Part shown: positions 40,795 through 48,286 of the stretch, piece by piece
Position numbering within the stretch: position 1 is the first letter of the stretch
Layout of the letters: every line of letters starts with the position of its first letter
Origin: Solobacterium sp.
GTDB taxonomy: Bacteria; Bacillota_I; Bacilli_A; Erysipelotrichales; Erysipelotrichaceae
Direction of reading: 5' to 3'
Assembly (NCBI GenBank): GCA_017543025.1
Contig: JAFYGX010000264.1
Span: forward strand, 1-48,286
DNA length: 48,286 nt
Position numbers and translations under genes: made by a program
The notes under the pieces: generated by a model
Told to the model about the DNA's origin: nothing
What the model saw: the letters and a program-made list of their open reading frames with translations, nothing else
The model's database searches: none

Positions 40795-41585
40795 ATATTC
40801 TGAAACCTGCAGTCACTGCGGGGATTGTGCTGCTTGCACTGTATTTCATGCCGTTTGTGACCGTGAAGACGAATGATGCCTCTGGCCGGAGCTGGCGGGT
40901 GCCGTTCGGTACATGGTTTGTGTCGGATAACGGACAGGATATTACGTTCCGGGGCTTGCGGAGCGCTTATTCACTCGGAAAAGACAGCGAGAATGCACTG
41001 CATTCCGGTGAAGAGATCAGATGTTACGGAAAAACCTATTACTATCAGAGCGATAAGGACGTATCGCTGAGCGGATATGATACCGGAAACGGTCTCGTGT
41101 CATCCGTGACATATCATTATCAGCCTGGCAATGCATGTCTTGGATGGACGGGCGACGACGAGGTTGCCTGGGAACTCGGACCGCTTTCGGAAGCGGATCC
41201 GTCGATTTCTCCGGAAGCGGCTGCTGAAAAAGAATGGTTTGTCATTCAGGACGGGAAAGCGCTGAATCCGGGGATTTACAACGATTTCTCCCGGCTGGTC
41301 AAACAGGGTGTCTATTCTATCCTGCGGACAATGGTGACGGAAAACGGCGAAGTGACCTTTACGGACATTCAGCTTCTGGAGAATCCGAAGAAGGTGAAGA
41401 ACGGCGAAAATGAGCAGGATGCATACTATTGCGTCAGGGTACTGAAAAACGGTGAAGTGAGTGAGAACTACTATACCCGCTACAGTGAAACGGCAGAGAC
41501 CGATCCGCGCATCGTGTCGGTTTACCATAAGGATGCGCAGGGACAGGAACATGAAACCGTGCTGTTTACTTACCGGGTGAAATGA
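40791..41585 (+). CDS. Exported or membrane-anchored protein of unknown function
   Basis: A 264-residue protein that I do not recognise. It starts with a hydrophobic helix (ILKPAVTAGIVLLALYFMPFV), an uncleaved anchor or signal peptide, then an all-soluble, strand-rich domain rich in Tyr and Gly. The middle has GDDEVAWELGPLSEADPSIS; the final part has many short strands. No catalytic motif is visible. Its ATG overlaps the rpiB stop (ATGA), so it is coupled to lgt-rpiB. Confidence 0.7.
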   Translation: MNILKPAVTAGIVLLALYFMPFVTVKTNDASGRSWRVPFGTWFVSDNGQDITFRGLRSAYSLGKDSENALHSGEEIRCYGKTYYYQSDKDVSLSGYDTGNGLVSSVTYHYQPGNACLGWTGDDEVAWELGPLSEADPSISPEAAAEKEWFVIQDGKALNPGIYNDFSRLVKQGVYSILRTMVTENGEVTFTDIQLLENPKKVKNGENEQDAYYCVRVLKNGEVSENYYTRYSETAETDPRIVSVYHKDAQGQEHETVLFTYRVK

Positions 41586-41607
41586 GTATGCATTGAAAAA
41601 AAACTGT

Positions 41608-41635
41608 TTGTTGGAAGAAAAATGTGGAATAATAA
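41608..41635 (+). promoter_or_regulatory. Possible promoter of the DUF349 gene
   Basis: TTGTTG (41608-41613), a 16-base spacer, TAATAA (41630-41635). Confidence 0.4.
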
Positions 41636-41665
41636 GTTTTATATGATACCAGGGGGAGTAGTGTA

Positions 41666-43030
41666 ATGAAGAAACCGGAATTCAATGATGAGAAGCTGAA
41701 AGAGAAACGTAAGATGCATAAGGCGTTCGGCGGCTATGTCGTCGAGATTCTTTACGGCGCCAGAGATGCGGAAGGAAATCCGGTCGAGCCAAAAGAGAAT
41801 GCGGACGACGGCCATGGACGCTGGTCTGGAATTGACTGCGGAGGAGAATATACGATGTTCTCCTGGACACATTCCAGAGAAGAAGGCGGCGAAACCGAGT
41901 ACGCAACCGAATATAAAGATGACGCCGTTGCAGAGATGGAACGTCAGCTGAAAGAGAAAGCGGATCTCTGCCGTGAAGCGGAAGAAATCGCAAGAGAATA
42001 TGAAGGCGAAGACGGCCAGGAGAAGCTGGATGCGATCAGAGCGAAGTATGATGCGATGAAGAACTGGGGCACGCCGAAAGACGAAGAGCTTGCCAAGCGG
42101 TTTGAGCGGGCAGTAAACGAGTATGCGCCGCGGGCAGAGGCAATCAAGACAAACACCGAAGCAAAGCAGGCAGTTGTTGCGAAGGCGGAAGGCATTGAGA
42201 GCATTGTCAATTTCAAGGAAGCCAAAGCTGCAGTCCGCAGTCTGAGAGATGAACTGCAGGAAATCGGTTCTGCCGGAGCAGAAGCGGATAAGGCGTTTGC
42301 GAAAGTGCTGAATGATCTGGAGAAGGACATTGAGCGCCGCCGCAAGGAATTCTTCGACAACCTCGACAGCAACCGTGCTGCCGCAAGAGAAAAGAAGGAT
42401 CAGATCATCAACAGCGCAAAGAATCTTGTAGCGAATGCCTCCAACTGGAAAGCTGCAGGCGATCAGCTCAACGGGCTGTTCAATGACTGGAAGGCTGCCG
42501 GTTCTGCCGGCCGTGAGAACGACGATGAGCTCTGGGCACAGTTCAACGCGGTCAGAGATGAGTTCTATGCAAGACGGAAGGCATTCTTTGAAGAGCGCAA
42601 TGCGAAGTTCAAAGAGAGCGTAGAGGCTAAGAACCGGATTATCGAAGAAGCGGCGAAGATCGCTGCGACAGAGGATTACGGCCGTGAGAATACCGAACGG
42701 ATGAAGCAGCTGGATGTTGAATGGCGGAAAGCGGGCTATTCCGGAAAAGAGGACAACGACCGTCTCTGGGCAGAATTCTCGCAGACGAAAGAGTCGTTCT
42801 GGAACAGCAAGAAAGCGCTGATCAATGCGAAGTTTGAAGCGGAGCTGAGCGACAAGGAAGCGAAGCTTGCCCGTCTGAAGTCAGAAGTGGAAGATCTGAA
42901 ATACCGGATTGAGATCGCTGAGACTCCCAGCATGAAGGAAGGCTTTGAACGGGATATTATCCTGCGCAGCTCGCAGATCGAAGATGTCGAGAATGAGATT
43001 TCCATTCTCAGAGACAAGATCCGCGGCTAA
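41666..43030 (+). CDS. DUF349-repeat coiled-coil protein
   Basis: A 454-residue soluble, highly charged helical protein. After a 90-residue N-terminal region (KAFGGYVVEILYGARD ... GGEYTMFSW) come long helices with DUF349-type repeats: WKAAGDQLNGLFNDWKAAG-x5-NDDELWAQFNAVRDEFYARR, then MKQLDVEWRKAGYSG-x-EDNDRLWAEFSQTKESF. The C-terminal 60 residues are a coiled coil. DUF349 proteins are common in bacteria; roles are not settled (some affect envelope or chaperone-like tasks). GGGGGAG precedes the start. It is a single-gene unit. Confidence 0.82.
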   Translation: MKKPEFNDEKLKEKRKMHKAFGGYVVEILYGARDAEGNPVEPKENADDGHGRWSGIDCGGEYTMFSWTHSREEGGETEYATEYKDDAVAEMERQLKEKADLCREAEEIAREYEGEDGQEKLDAIRAKYDAMKNWGTPKDEELAKRFERAVNEYAPRAEAIKTNTEAKQAVVAKAEGIESIVNFKEAKAAVRSLRDELQEIGSAGAEADKAFAKVLNDLEKDIERRRKEFFDNLDSNRAAAREKKDQIINSAKNLVANASNWKAAGDQLNGLFNDWKAAGSAGRENDDELWAQFNAVRDEFYARRKAFFEERNAKFKESVEAKNRIIEEAAKIAATEDYGRENTERMKQLDVEWRKAGYSGKEDNDRLWAEFSQTKESFWNSKKALINAKFEAELSDKEAKLARLKSEVEDLKYRIEIAETPSMKEGFERDIILRSSQIEDVENEISILRDKIRG

Positions 43031-43060
43031 GCGAATCTGTAACACACAGAACAGGAAGGC

Positions 43061-43081
43061 AGGCAGAAGTCTGCCTTTTTC
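43061..43081 (+). terminator. Terminator of the DUF349 gene
   Basis: AGGCAG-AAGT-CTGCCT, a six-bp stem with a four-base loop, then TTTTT. Confidence 0.88.
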
Positions 43082-43112
43082 TGATGCCGTTTGGGAAGAT
43101 TTTGAAGATAAG

Positions 43113-43150
43113 AAAAAAGCACGGTCCTTCCGGTTACGGAAGAAGCGTGC
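43113..43150 (-). terminator. Terminator of ftsH
   Basis: On the minus strand GCACG...CTTCCG and CGGAAG...CGTGC form a two-part stem, followed by TTTTTTCTT. Confidence 0.92.
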
Positions 43151-43159
43151 AGGGATTGA

Positions 43160-45013
43160 TCAGGCGGCAGATGGTGATGGCTGCGGTGCAGCTGTGCCGC
43201 TGGTCAGAAGATTCATGAATTCCTCGCCGGTAATCGTTTCCTTTGTGTAAAGGAAGTCAGCCAGCCGGTCAAGGTCTTCCTTATGATCGTTCAGAAGCTG
43301 TTTTGCCTTTTCATGCTGGGTTTTTACCAGTTCGACGACTTTGCGGTCAATCTCCGCTGCAGTGGCGTCACTGCAGGAGAGGGAGGCGTCGCCGCCGAGA
43401 TACTGGTTTGTCAGATGTTCCATGGCAACCATGTCAAAGTCATCGCTCATGCCGTAACGGGTAATCATGGAGCGGGCAATCTTCGTTGCCTGTTCGATAT
43501 CATTGGAAGCTCCGGTTGAAATACTCCCGAATTTCAACTCCTCGGCAGCTCTGCCGGCAGTGAGAGTGGCAATCTTGTTTTCCAGCTCTGTGCGGGAATA
43601 CAGATAGTGATTTCCTTCCTCAACCTGCATCGTGAAGCCGAGCGCACCGCTTGTGCGGGGTATGATCGTGATCTTCTGCAGCGGAGCAGAGTGCCTCTGC
43701 AGCGCAGCGACCAGCGCATGGCCGGTCTCATGGTATGCGACAATGCGCTTTTCTTCATCGGTAAGAATCGCGCTCTTTTTCTCATAGCCGGCAAATACCA
43801 CTTCAATACTGGCTTCAAGATCGCGCTGGGTTACGGTCTTCCGGTCTTCCCGGACAGCCCGGAGTGCAGCCTCATTGACGATGTTGGCGAGTTCGGCACC
43901 GCTGGCACCGCTTGCCATGCGGGCAATTGCGGTATAGTCGACATCCGGCTCAGTCTTCACCTTTGCGGCATGGACCCGCAGGATCGCTTCCCGCCCTTTG
44001 AGATCCGGCAGTTCTACCGGAACCCGGCGGTCAAACCGCCCCGGACGAAGAAGGGCAGGGTCAAGGTTTTCCGGCCGGTTTGTCGCCGCAAGGATAATGA
44101 CGCCGTTATTGCTTTCAAAGCCGTCCATTTCGGTCAGAAGCTGATTGAGTGTCTGTTCCCGTTCGTCATTGCCGCCGAGATTGCTGCTGTTGCGCTTGCC
44201 GCCGATCGCATCGATTTCATCGATAAAGACGATACAGGGTGCTTTTTCCTTTGCCTGACGGAACAGATCGCGTACCTTGGATGCGCCCATACCGACAAAC
44301 ATCTCAACAAATTCCGATCCGCTGATGGAGAAGAACGGAACATTAGATTCACCGGCAACCGCTTTGGCAAGCATGGTTTTTCCGGTACCCGGAGGCCCGA
44401 CCAGCAGGATGCCCCTCGGCATGGTTGCGCCGATATCGGTATAGCGTTTCGGATCGTGAAGATAGGTGACGATTTCCTGCAGGATTTCCTTTGCCTCATC
44501 TTCGCCGGCCACGTCCTTGAACAGAATGCCGGTTGTGGATTTGATATAGACCCGGGCGTTGGACTTGCCCATGCTGAACATCAGAGAATTGCCGCCTTCC
44601 TTATTCATGTAGCGGCGCGTCAGAAGCTGACCGAGGAAGATGAAGAATGCGAACGGCATCACCCAGGACAGCAGAAAGCTGATCAGAGGGGACGCTTCCT
44701 CCCGGATAACGGTGGAGAATTCGGCTCCGGAATCATACAGGCGTTCCGTGAGGCCGGGGTCGTTCATCAGTCCGGTTTTGTAAATCTTCTTTTCCCGGTC
44801 GGTATTCAGTGTGTAGAGAATCTTGTTTGACTGAATCTGAACATCTTTGATCTCGTGCGCTTCGGTCTGTTTCATGAAGGTCCCGTAATCCACTTCGGTG
44901 ATCTCTGCCGTGTTCATGGCAGGGATTGCAAAGAGATTGAGCAGGGCCAGCGCGAGAATGACAATTGCATAGTAGTATATCAGCGGTTTTTTCGGCTTGT
45001 TAACTTCATTCAT
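43160..45013 (-). CDS. ftsH: ATP-dependent zinc metalloprotease FtsH
   Basis: A 617-residue membrane-bound AAA+ protease that degrades damaged membrane proteins and regulators. Two membrane helices lie near residues 11-32 and 107-128, with the extracytoplasmic domain between. The AAA module has Walker [12 protein letters not shown], Walker [10 protein letters not shown], and the second region of homology [19 protein letters not shown]. The zinc site is HETGH, with the third ligand Asp further on. The ATG at 45013 has AAAGGAG eight bases ahead; an in-frame TTG two codons earlier is less likely. It is alone, with its own promoter and terminator, away from its frequent neighbours tilS and hpt. 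Confidence 0.97.
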   Translation of the reverse strand: MNEVNKPKKPLIYYYAIVILALALLNLFAIPAMNTAEITEVDYGTFMKQTEAHEIKDVQIQSNKILYTLNTDREKKIYKTGLMNDPGLTERLYDSGAEFSTVIREEASPLISFLLSWVMPFAFFIFLGQLLTRRYMNKEGGNSLMFSMGKSNARVYIKSTTGILFKDVAGEDEAKEILQEIVTYLHDPKRYTDIGATMPRGILLVGPPGTGKTMLAKAVAGESNVPFFSISGSEFVEMFVGMGASKVRDLFRQAKEKAPCIVFIDEIDAIGGKRNSSNLGGNDEREQTLNQLLTEMDGFESNNGVIILAATNRPENLDPALLRPGRFDRRVPVELPDLKGREAILRVHAAKVKTEPDVDYTAIARMASGASGAELANIVNEAALRAVREDRKTVTQRDLEASIEVVFAGYEKKSAILTDEEKRIVAYHETGHALVAALQRHSAPLQKITIIPRTSGALGFTMQVEEGNHYLYSRTELENKIATLTAGRAAEELKFGSISTGASNDIEQATKIARSMITRYGMSDDFDMVAMEHLTNQYLGGDASLSCSDATAAEIDRKVVELVKTQHEKAKQLLNDHKEDLDRLADFLYTKETITGEEFMNLLTSGTAAPQPSPSAA

Positions 45014-45047
45014 GCACAATACTCCTTTCTGTTTAGACTACGGACCA

Positions 45048-45056
45048 ATTTTAGCA
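45048..45056 (-). promoter_or_regulatory. Extended -10 of ftsH
   Basis: On the minus strand TG-C-TAAAAT; the -35 is weak. Confidence 0.55.
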
Positions 45057-45134
45057 TACGGTTTCTGAAAACTCTGCCGGCATGCCTGTATCACATGCGG
45101 GCAGGTATTCAACCAGCCGGAATATTTCCGGTTG

Positions 45135-45163
45135 TGTTTGACAGGGTGACGTGCTAGTATAAC
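45135..45163 (+). promoter_or_regulatory. Promoter of the uracil permease
   Basis: TATAAC at 45158-45163 is 17 bases from TGTTTG (45135-45140). A better-looking TTGACA at 45138-45143 is only 14 bases away, so the exact -35 is unsure. Confidence 0.5.
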
Positions 45164-45177
45164 CAAAGAATCTTTAA

Positions 45178-45266
45178 ATCGGCTCCGTGAGGCCGGCAAG
45201 ATGACCTGAAACAGGGGAGCTCAGTGTATTTTCAAGGGGTCTTGCGGCATGGAGGATCCCTTTTTT
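45178..45266 (+). promoter_or_regulatory. PyrR-type attenuator of the uracil permease
   Basis: GGCT-CCGTGA-GGCC (45181-45194) fits the PyrR binding hairpin: a short stem capped by a C-N-G-N-G-A hexaloop, followed by GGCAAGA as the purine bulge. A terminator follows 40 bases on. In Bacillus the PyrR-UMP complex binds this hairpin and lets the terminator form, so the permease is made only when pyrimidines are short. Identification rests on the motif and on the gene behind it. Confidence 0.75.
45234..45266 (+). terminator. Attenuator terminator before the uracil permease
   Basis: AAGGGGTC pairs with GATCCCTT (one G-T wobble), then T6. It lies in the leader, 44 bases before the ATG. Confidence 0.85.
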
Positions 45267-45309
45267 CTGAAAGGGAGCGATGCGAGGTTCTCAAGGAGGA
45301 TAGAATCGT

Positions 45310-46776
45310 ATGAAACTCATGTACAATGTCGAAGATCGTCCCGATAAAACACAGACAATGCTGTTTGCGTTCCAGCAGATGATTGCGATCATGGCTGCGA
45401 CGCTGCTCGTGCCGATGCTTATGTCGAGCTTTCCGACAGCAGGCGGAGAAACGCTGAGCTTTGATCCGGCGGCTGCGCTGTTCGGTGCCGGTATCGGTTC
45501 ACTTGTCTACATTTTCTTTACCAGGCGGAAAAGCCCGGTCTTTCTCGGAAGTTCGTTCACCTTTCTCGGCGCCTATGCCGCGATCATCGGTCAGAATTAC
45601 GGTTACTGGGGAGTGATTCTCGGAATTCTGTTTGCCGGTCTTGTCTATGTCGCACTTGCGCTGGTTGTCAGGGCGGTCGGAAGTGCCTGGGTCAACAAGC
45701 TCATGCCAGCGATCATCATCGGGCCGATTGTCGCATTGATCGGACTTTCGCTCTCCGGTACGGCAACATCCTGGATGATGACAAACGGCGGTGATACCTA
45801 CAGCCTGCTTACGATTGCGATTGGCGCAGTTACGTTTCTTTCCATTGTCATGGCGTCCATACGCGGTTCCAAGACCGTAAGACTGATCCCGTTTGTGGTC
45901 GGGATCGGCAACGGCTTCCTGGCTGCGCTTGCCCTGACGCTGGTTGGCAAGGCAGCCGGGATTGAGCAGATGGAGATCATGGATTTTTCCTTCCTGAAGA
46001 GTGCCTTTGTTCCGTTTACACTCGGTTCAATCGTCCGCATCCCGCAGTTCACGTTTATTTCGGCAATCCGCTCCAACACGCTGAGTTCCATCAACGGAGC
46101 GGCGCTTTCCAACATTGCGATCACATTCGTGCCGATTGCGGTTGTTGAACTTGCCCAGCATATTGCCGACCATAAAAACCTCGGCTCGATCATTGAACGC
46201 GATCTGATCACGGATCCGGGTCTTGACCGCACATTGCTGGGTGACGGAATCGGTTCGATTGTCGGCGGTTTCTTCGGCGGTGCCGCAAATACGACCTATG
46301 GTGAATCCATCGGCTGTGTTGCGATTACCGGAAATGCTTCGATCGTTACCATCGCAACGGCAGCGGTCGGCTGTATGATTCTTTCCTTCTTTACACCGTT
46401 TGTCGCAGTAATCAACACGATTCCGAAGTGCGTCATGGGCGGAGCATGCGTAGCGCTGTACGGCTTCATTGCGGTATCCGGCCTGCAGATGCTGAGGAAA
46501 GTGGATCTTGGAAACAATAAGAATCTGTTTGTCGTCAGTGCAATCTTTGTCACAGGCATTGGCGGTCTGACACTGAATTTCGGTACAAACCACGCAACCG
46601 GCGGTGCTCTGCTTACAATCACCTCCCTTGCGACCGCACTGATCTTCGGTATCGTTACAAACCTGATCGTCAATGACGGCCATCTTTCCGCAGATGAAGA
46701 AACGGATTCCATGGCTGCAGCTGTAAAGCATCTGAGTGAAGTGGAAGTCGAAGATCCCTACGACAGTAAGCAGTAA
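45310..46776 (+). CDS. uraA: Uracil permease (NCS2 family)
   Basis: A 488-residue membrane protein of the nucleobase:cation symporter-2 family with about 14 helices. Typical stretches: FAFQQMIAIMAATLLVP near the start, FLGSSFTFLGAYA, MPAIIIGPIVALIGLSL, and the substrate-site Glu in ANTTYGESIGCVAITG. The uracil branch is favoured by these and by the PyrR-like leader; xanthine is the alternative. The C-terminal 30 residues are an acidic cytoplasmic tail. AAGGAGG lies ahead of the ATG. It is a single-gene unit. Confidence 0.93.
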   Translation: MKLMYNVEDRPDKTQTMLFAFQQMIAIMAATLLVPMLMSSFPTAGGETLSFDPAAALFGAGIGSLVYIFFTRRKSPVFLGSSFTFLGAYAAIIGQNYGYWGVILGILFAGLVYVALALVVRAVGSAWVNKLMPAIIIGPIVALIGLSLSGTATSWMMTNGGDTYSLLTIAIGAVTFLSIVMASIRGSKTVRLIPFVVGIGNGFLAALALTLVGKAAGIEQMEIMDFSFLKSAFVPFTLGSIVRIPQFTFISAIRSNTLSSINGAALSNIAITFVPIAVVELAQHIADHKNLGSIIERDLITDPGLDRTLLGDGIGSIVGGFFGGAANTTYGESIGCVAITGNASIVTIATAAVGCMILSFFTPFVAVINTIPKCVMGGACVALYGFIAVSGLQMLRKVDLGNNKNLFVVSAIFVTGIGGLTLNFGTNHATGGALLTITSLATALIFGIVTNLIVNDGHLSADEETDSMAAAVKHLSEVEVEDPYDSKQ

Positions 46777-46880
46777 GCAGCAGAAGAATCAGATCAGATA
46801 TACGGAAGAATACAGATACTGACTTCTGTCAGAACAATTCTGATTGCGATGTCAGAAAACAGAACTGATATGAAACGAAG

Positions 46881-46930
46881 CCGCATTCAGCCAGTCCGTG
46901 CAGTACGGAAGGGCTGAATGCGGTTTTCTT
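46881..46930 (+). terminator. Terminator after the uracil permease
   Basis: CCGCATTCAGCC and GGCTGAATGCGG form a perfect 12-bp stem; CCGT/ACGG pairs inside the loop, and TTTTCTTC follows. It is 105 bases past the stop. Confidence 0.93.
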
Positions 46931-47006
46931 CTTGTTTCTGCGATAAATGGAAATGTTCTGCTGTGACAACCGATTCCGGGTTCTGAATGAACAGGGAGTA
47001 GAGGAT

Positions 47007-47028
47007 TTGCGGTCAGCTGACTGCGCAA
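47007..47028. promoter_or_regulatory. Interrupted palindrome upstream of the CAP gene
   Basis: TTGCG-GTCAGCTGAC-TG-CGCAA: a ten-base perfect palindrome flanked by five-base inverted arms. The rest of 46931-47220 holds no gene and no promoter that I can defend. Confidence 0.4.
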
Positions 47029-47220
47029 TTCCGGATGAGCGAACATTCTGTGCAAACAGCCTGCAATGTCTGTATGTATGAACTGTACAATAACTTCATA
47101 TATGGCAATATCAGCGCAATCGGACAATGCAGCACAGAGAGATTCACGGATGCTGTATCAAATCATCTTTACCGGTTGTTTCGGATTGCGAACATTGCAG
47201 GAGAGGAAAGGGAAAAGAGA

Positions 47221-48286
47221 ATGAAAAAACATGTTTTGTTTTTGCTGAGCGTTTTTCTGATGTTCAGCGGACTTGTCACCTTCATCCATGCGGAAGAAGT
47301 GGAAACCGGACCGGAAGAATCCACGGAAGAGCCGGGGGGTGATCTGTGTTTCGGTTTTTCAGATCCATCCTATGCAGTGATCGGTGAAAATGGGGCTGGC
47401 ACCGATGCAGAAAAGGGTATTGAGTCCGATGAGCTTACATCGTTTTCTGCAGACGCTGCCAGTGAAGCAGACGGGATTCTGGGCTTTTTCCGGTGGTTAA
47501 CGAAATTTACGGGAGTATCCGAAGATGTACGGAAAGATGCGAATGTGGCTGTCATGATTCTGACAAACGACAGCAATCTGACAAAGGATCCGGTGTATAT
47601 CGGGGCGGGCGCTCGCGGAATACCGCAAAGTATCAGCGAGCTTATGGCAAATGATACAGATTATAACGACTTATCCTATCTGACACAGAGTCTGGAATTA
47701 ATCAGAGAATGCAATGAACTGCGGAGAACAGATCCGAACTTCAAAAATACAGATGGCTCAGATCTGCTGCCGCTTAAAGTGAGCTCGCAGCTGATGGCTA
47801 TGTCGATGCTGCAGTTAAACTGGTCTTCGAACGTGATTGATCATTCCGAGTATTTCAATGTGGGGGAAAACCTTGCATGGGGATATCCGGATCCGTTCCG
47901 CGGCTGGTACGATGAGGAAAAAGAATTATACGAATCCGGGGAACAGATTGGCACCGGTCACTACAGAAACATCTGCCAGAGAAGTTATGAGGCAACCGGT
48001 TTTGCGATTGCAAAAAAGAATTGCATGTATGACATTGCACATGGGCAGGTGTTCACTTCGTTTCAGTTAGATGGTGCCTTATCAGTGGACGACTATGAGA
48101 AACTTGTGGCAGCTTACCTTGCGGACATTTCGCCCGACAAACCGGATCCGACACCGTCGCCTGTCCCTACAGCAACCCCTGTACCGGAGCCCACGGTTCC
48201 GCCGACACCGACTCCGGAATCCGGCAAAGTACATATGTTCCGCATGTATAACCCGAATTCCGGTGAACATTTCTATACCGGAAATG
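47221..48286 (+). CDS. Secreted CAP-domain protein with DUF5648 tail, 3' end missing
   Basis: The gene runs off the right edge, with 355 codons visible. Residues 1-24 are a signal peptide (cleavage after FIHA). After an acidic linker, a CAP/SCP domain fills about 80-300: VSSQLMAMSMLQLNW, IDHSEYFNVGENLAWGYPDP, and GHYRNICQRSYEATGFAI, the last two being the CAP core motifs. Then a Pro/Thr/Pro linker (PTPSPVPTATPVPEPTVPP) leads to the start of a DUF5648 repeat, FRMYNPNSGEHFYTGN, nearly the same as the first such repeat of the secreted protein at 2393-4492. GGAGAGGAAAGG precedes the ATG. CAP proteins are secreted; their activity in bacteria is mostly unknown. Confidence 0.9.
   Translation, partial: MKKHVLFLLSVFLMFSGLVTFIHAEEVETGPEESTEEPGGDLCFGFSDPSYAVIGENGAGTDAEKGIESDELTSFSADAASEADGILGFFRWLTKFTGVSEDVRKDANVAVMILTNDSNLTKDPVYIGAGARGIPQSISELMANDTDYNDLSYLTQSLELIRECNELRRTDPNFKNTDGSDLLPLKVSSQLMAMSMLQLNWSSNVIDHSEYFNVGENLAWGYPDPFRGWYDEEKELYESGEQIGTGHYRNICQRSYEATGFAIAKKNCMYDIAHGQVFTSFQLDGALSVDDYEKLVAAYLADISPDKPDPTPSPVPTATPVPEPTVPPTPTPESGKVHMFRMYNPNSGEHFYTGN

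Overview
The window reads as chromosome of a low-to-mid GC Firmicute (Bacillota). Base composition looks close to half GC. Evidence for this lineage: HPr kinase/phosphorylase followed by a PpaX-like phosphatase, a PyrR-type leader on a uracil permease, a 50-residue L33 with secE-nusG, strong AAGGAGG ribosome sites and many extended -10 promoters. An Erysipelotrichales-type gut bacterium would fit, but that is inference; there is no rRNA in the window to test it.

Layout. 1-2117: the end of a Bcp-type peroxiredoxin, then a small operon (50-residue peptide, PadR repressor, HAAS/DUF4097 protein) behind a promoter that carries an 8-bp inverted repeat. 2118-4550: a secreted Gly-rich repeat protein ending in three DUF5648 repeats. 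4555-7935 (minus): an ABC ATPase and a permease fused to a CPBP-type membrane protease. 8024-11117: a small exported protein, then serC-serA for serine synthesis. 11171-13409: an alpha/beta hydrolase and RNase Z. 13503-21796: a long run of mutS, uvrA, rhomboid protease, hprK, ppaX-like and a CpXC protein. 21917-25316: a four-helix membrane protein fused to a degenerate carboxylesterase, and a convergent, isolated tyrosine-recombinase-like gene lacking catalytic residues. 25443-28376: a structured gene-free stretch, a Cof-type HAD phosphatase, a secreted CHAP hydrolase and metA. 28449-31124: an orphan amino-acid binding lipoprotein, a histidine phosphatase, rpmG-secE-nusG. 31158-37584: a GNAT, a 1436-residue SF1 helicase-like protein with altered Walker motifs, and a cytosolic 5'-nucleotidase. 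37633-43081: DUF308 protein, aldose epimerase, lgt-rpiB-unknown, and a DUF349 coiled-coil protein. 43113-48286: ftsH (minus), a uracil permease with its attenuator, and a truncated secreted CAP-domain gene whose tail begins the same DUF5648 repeat seen at 4.1 kb.

Most of the window is housekeeping: repair, serine and methionine synthesis, translation/secretion, lipoprotein maturation and carbon control. The parts worth most attention are the pseudo-enzymes (helicase-like, esterase-like, recombinase-like), the small peptide in the PadR operon, and several unexplained structured intergenic stretches. No tRNA, rRNA, insertion sequence, CRISPR array or prophage was found.
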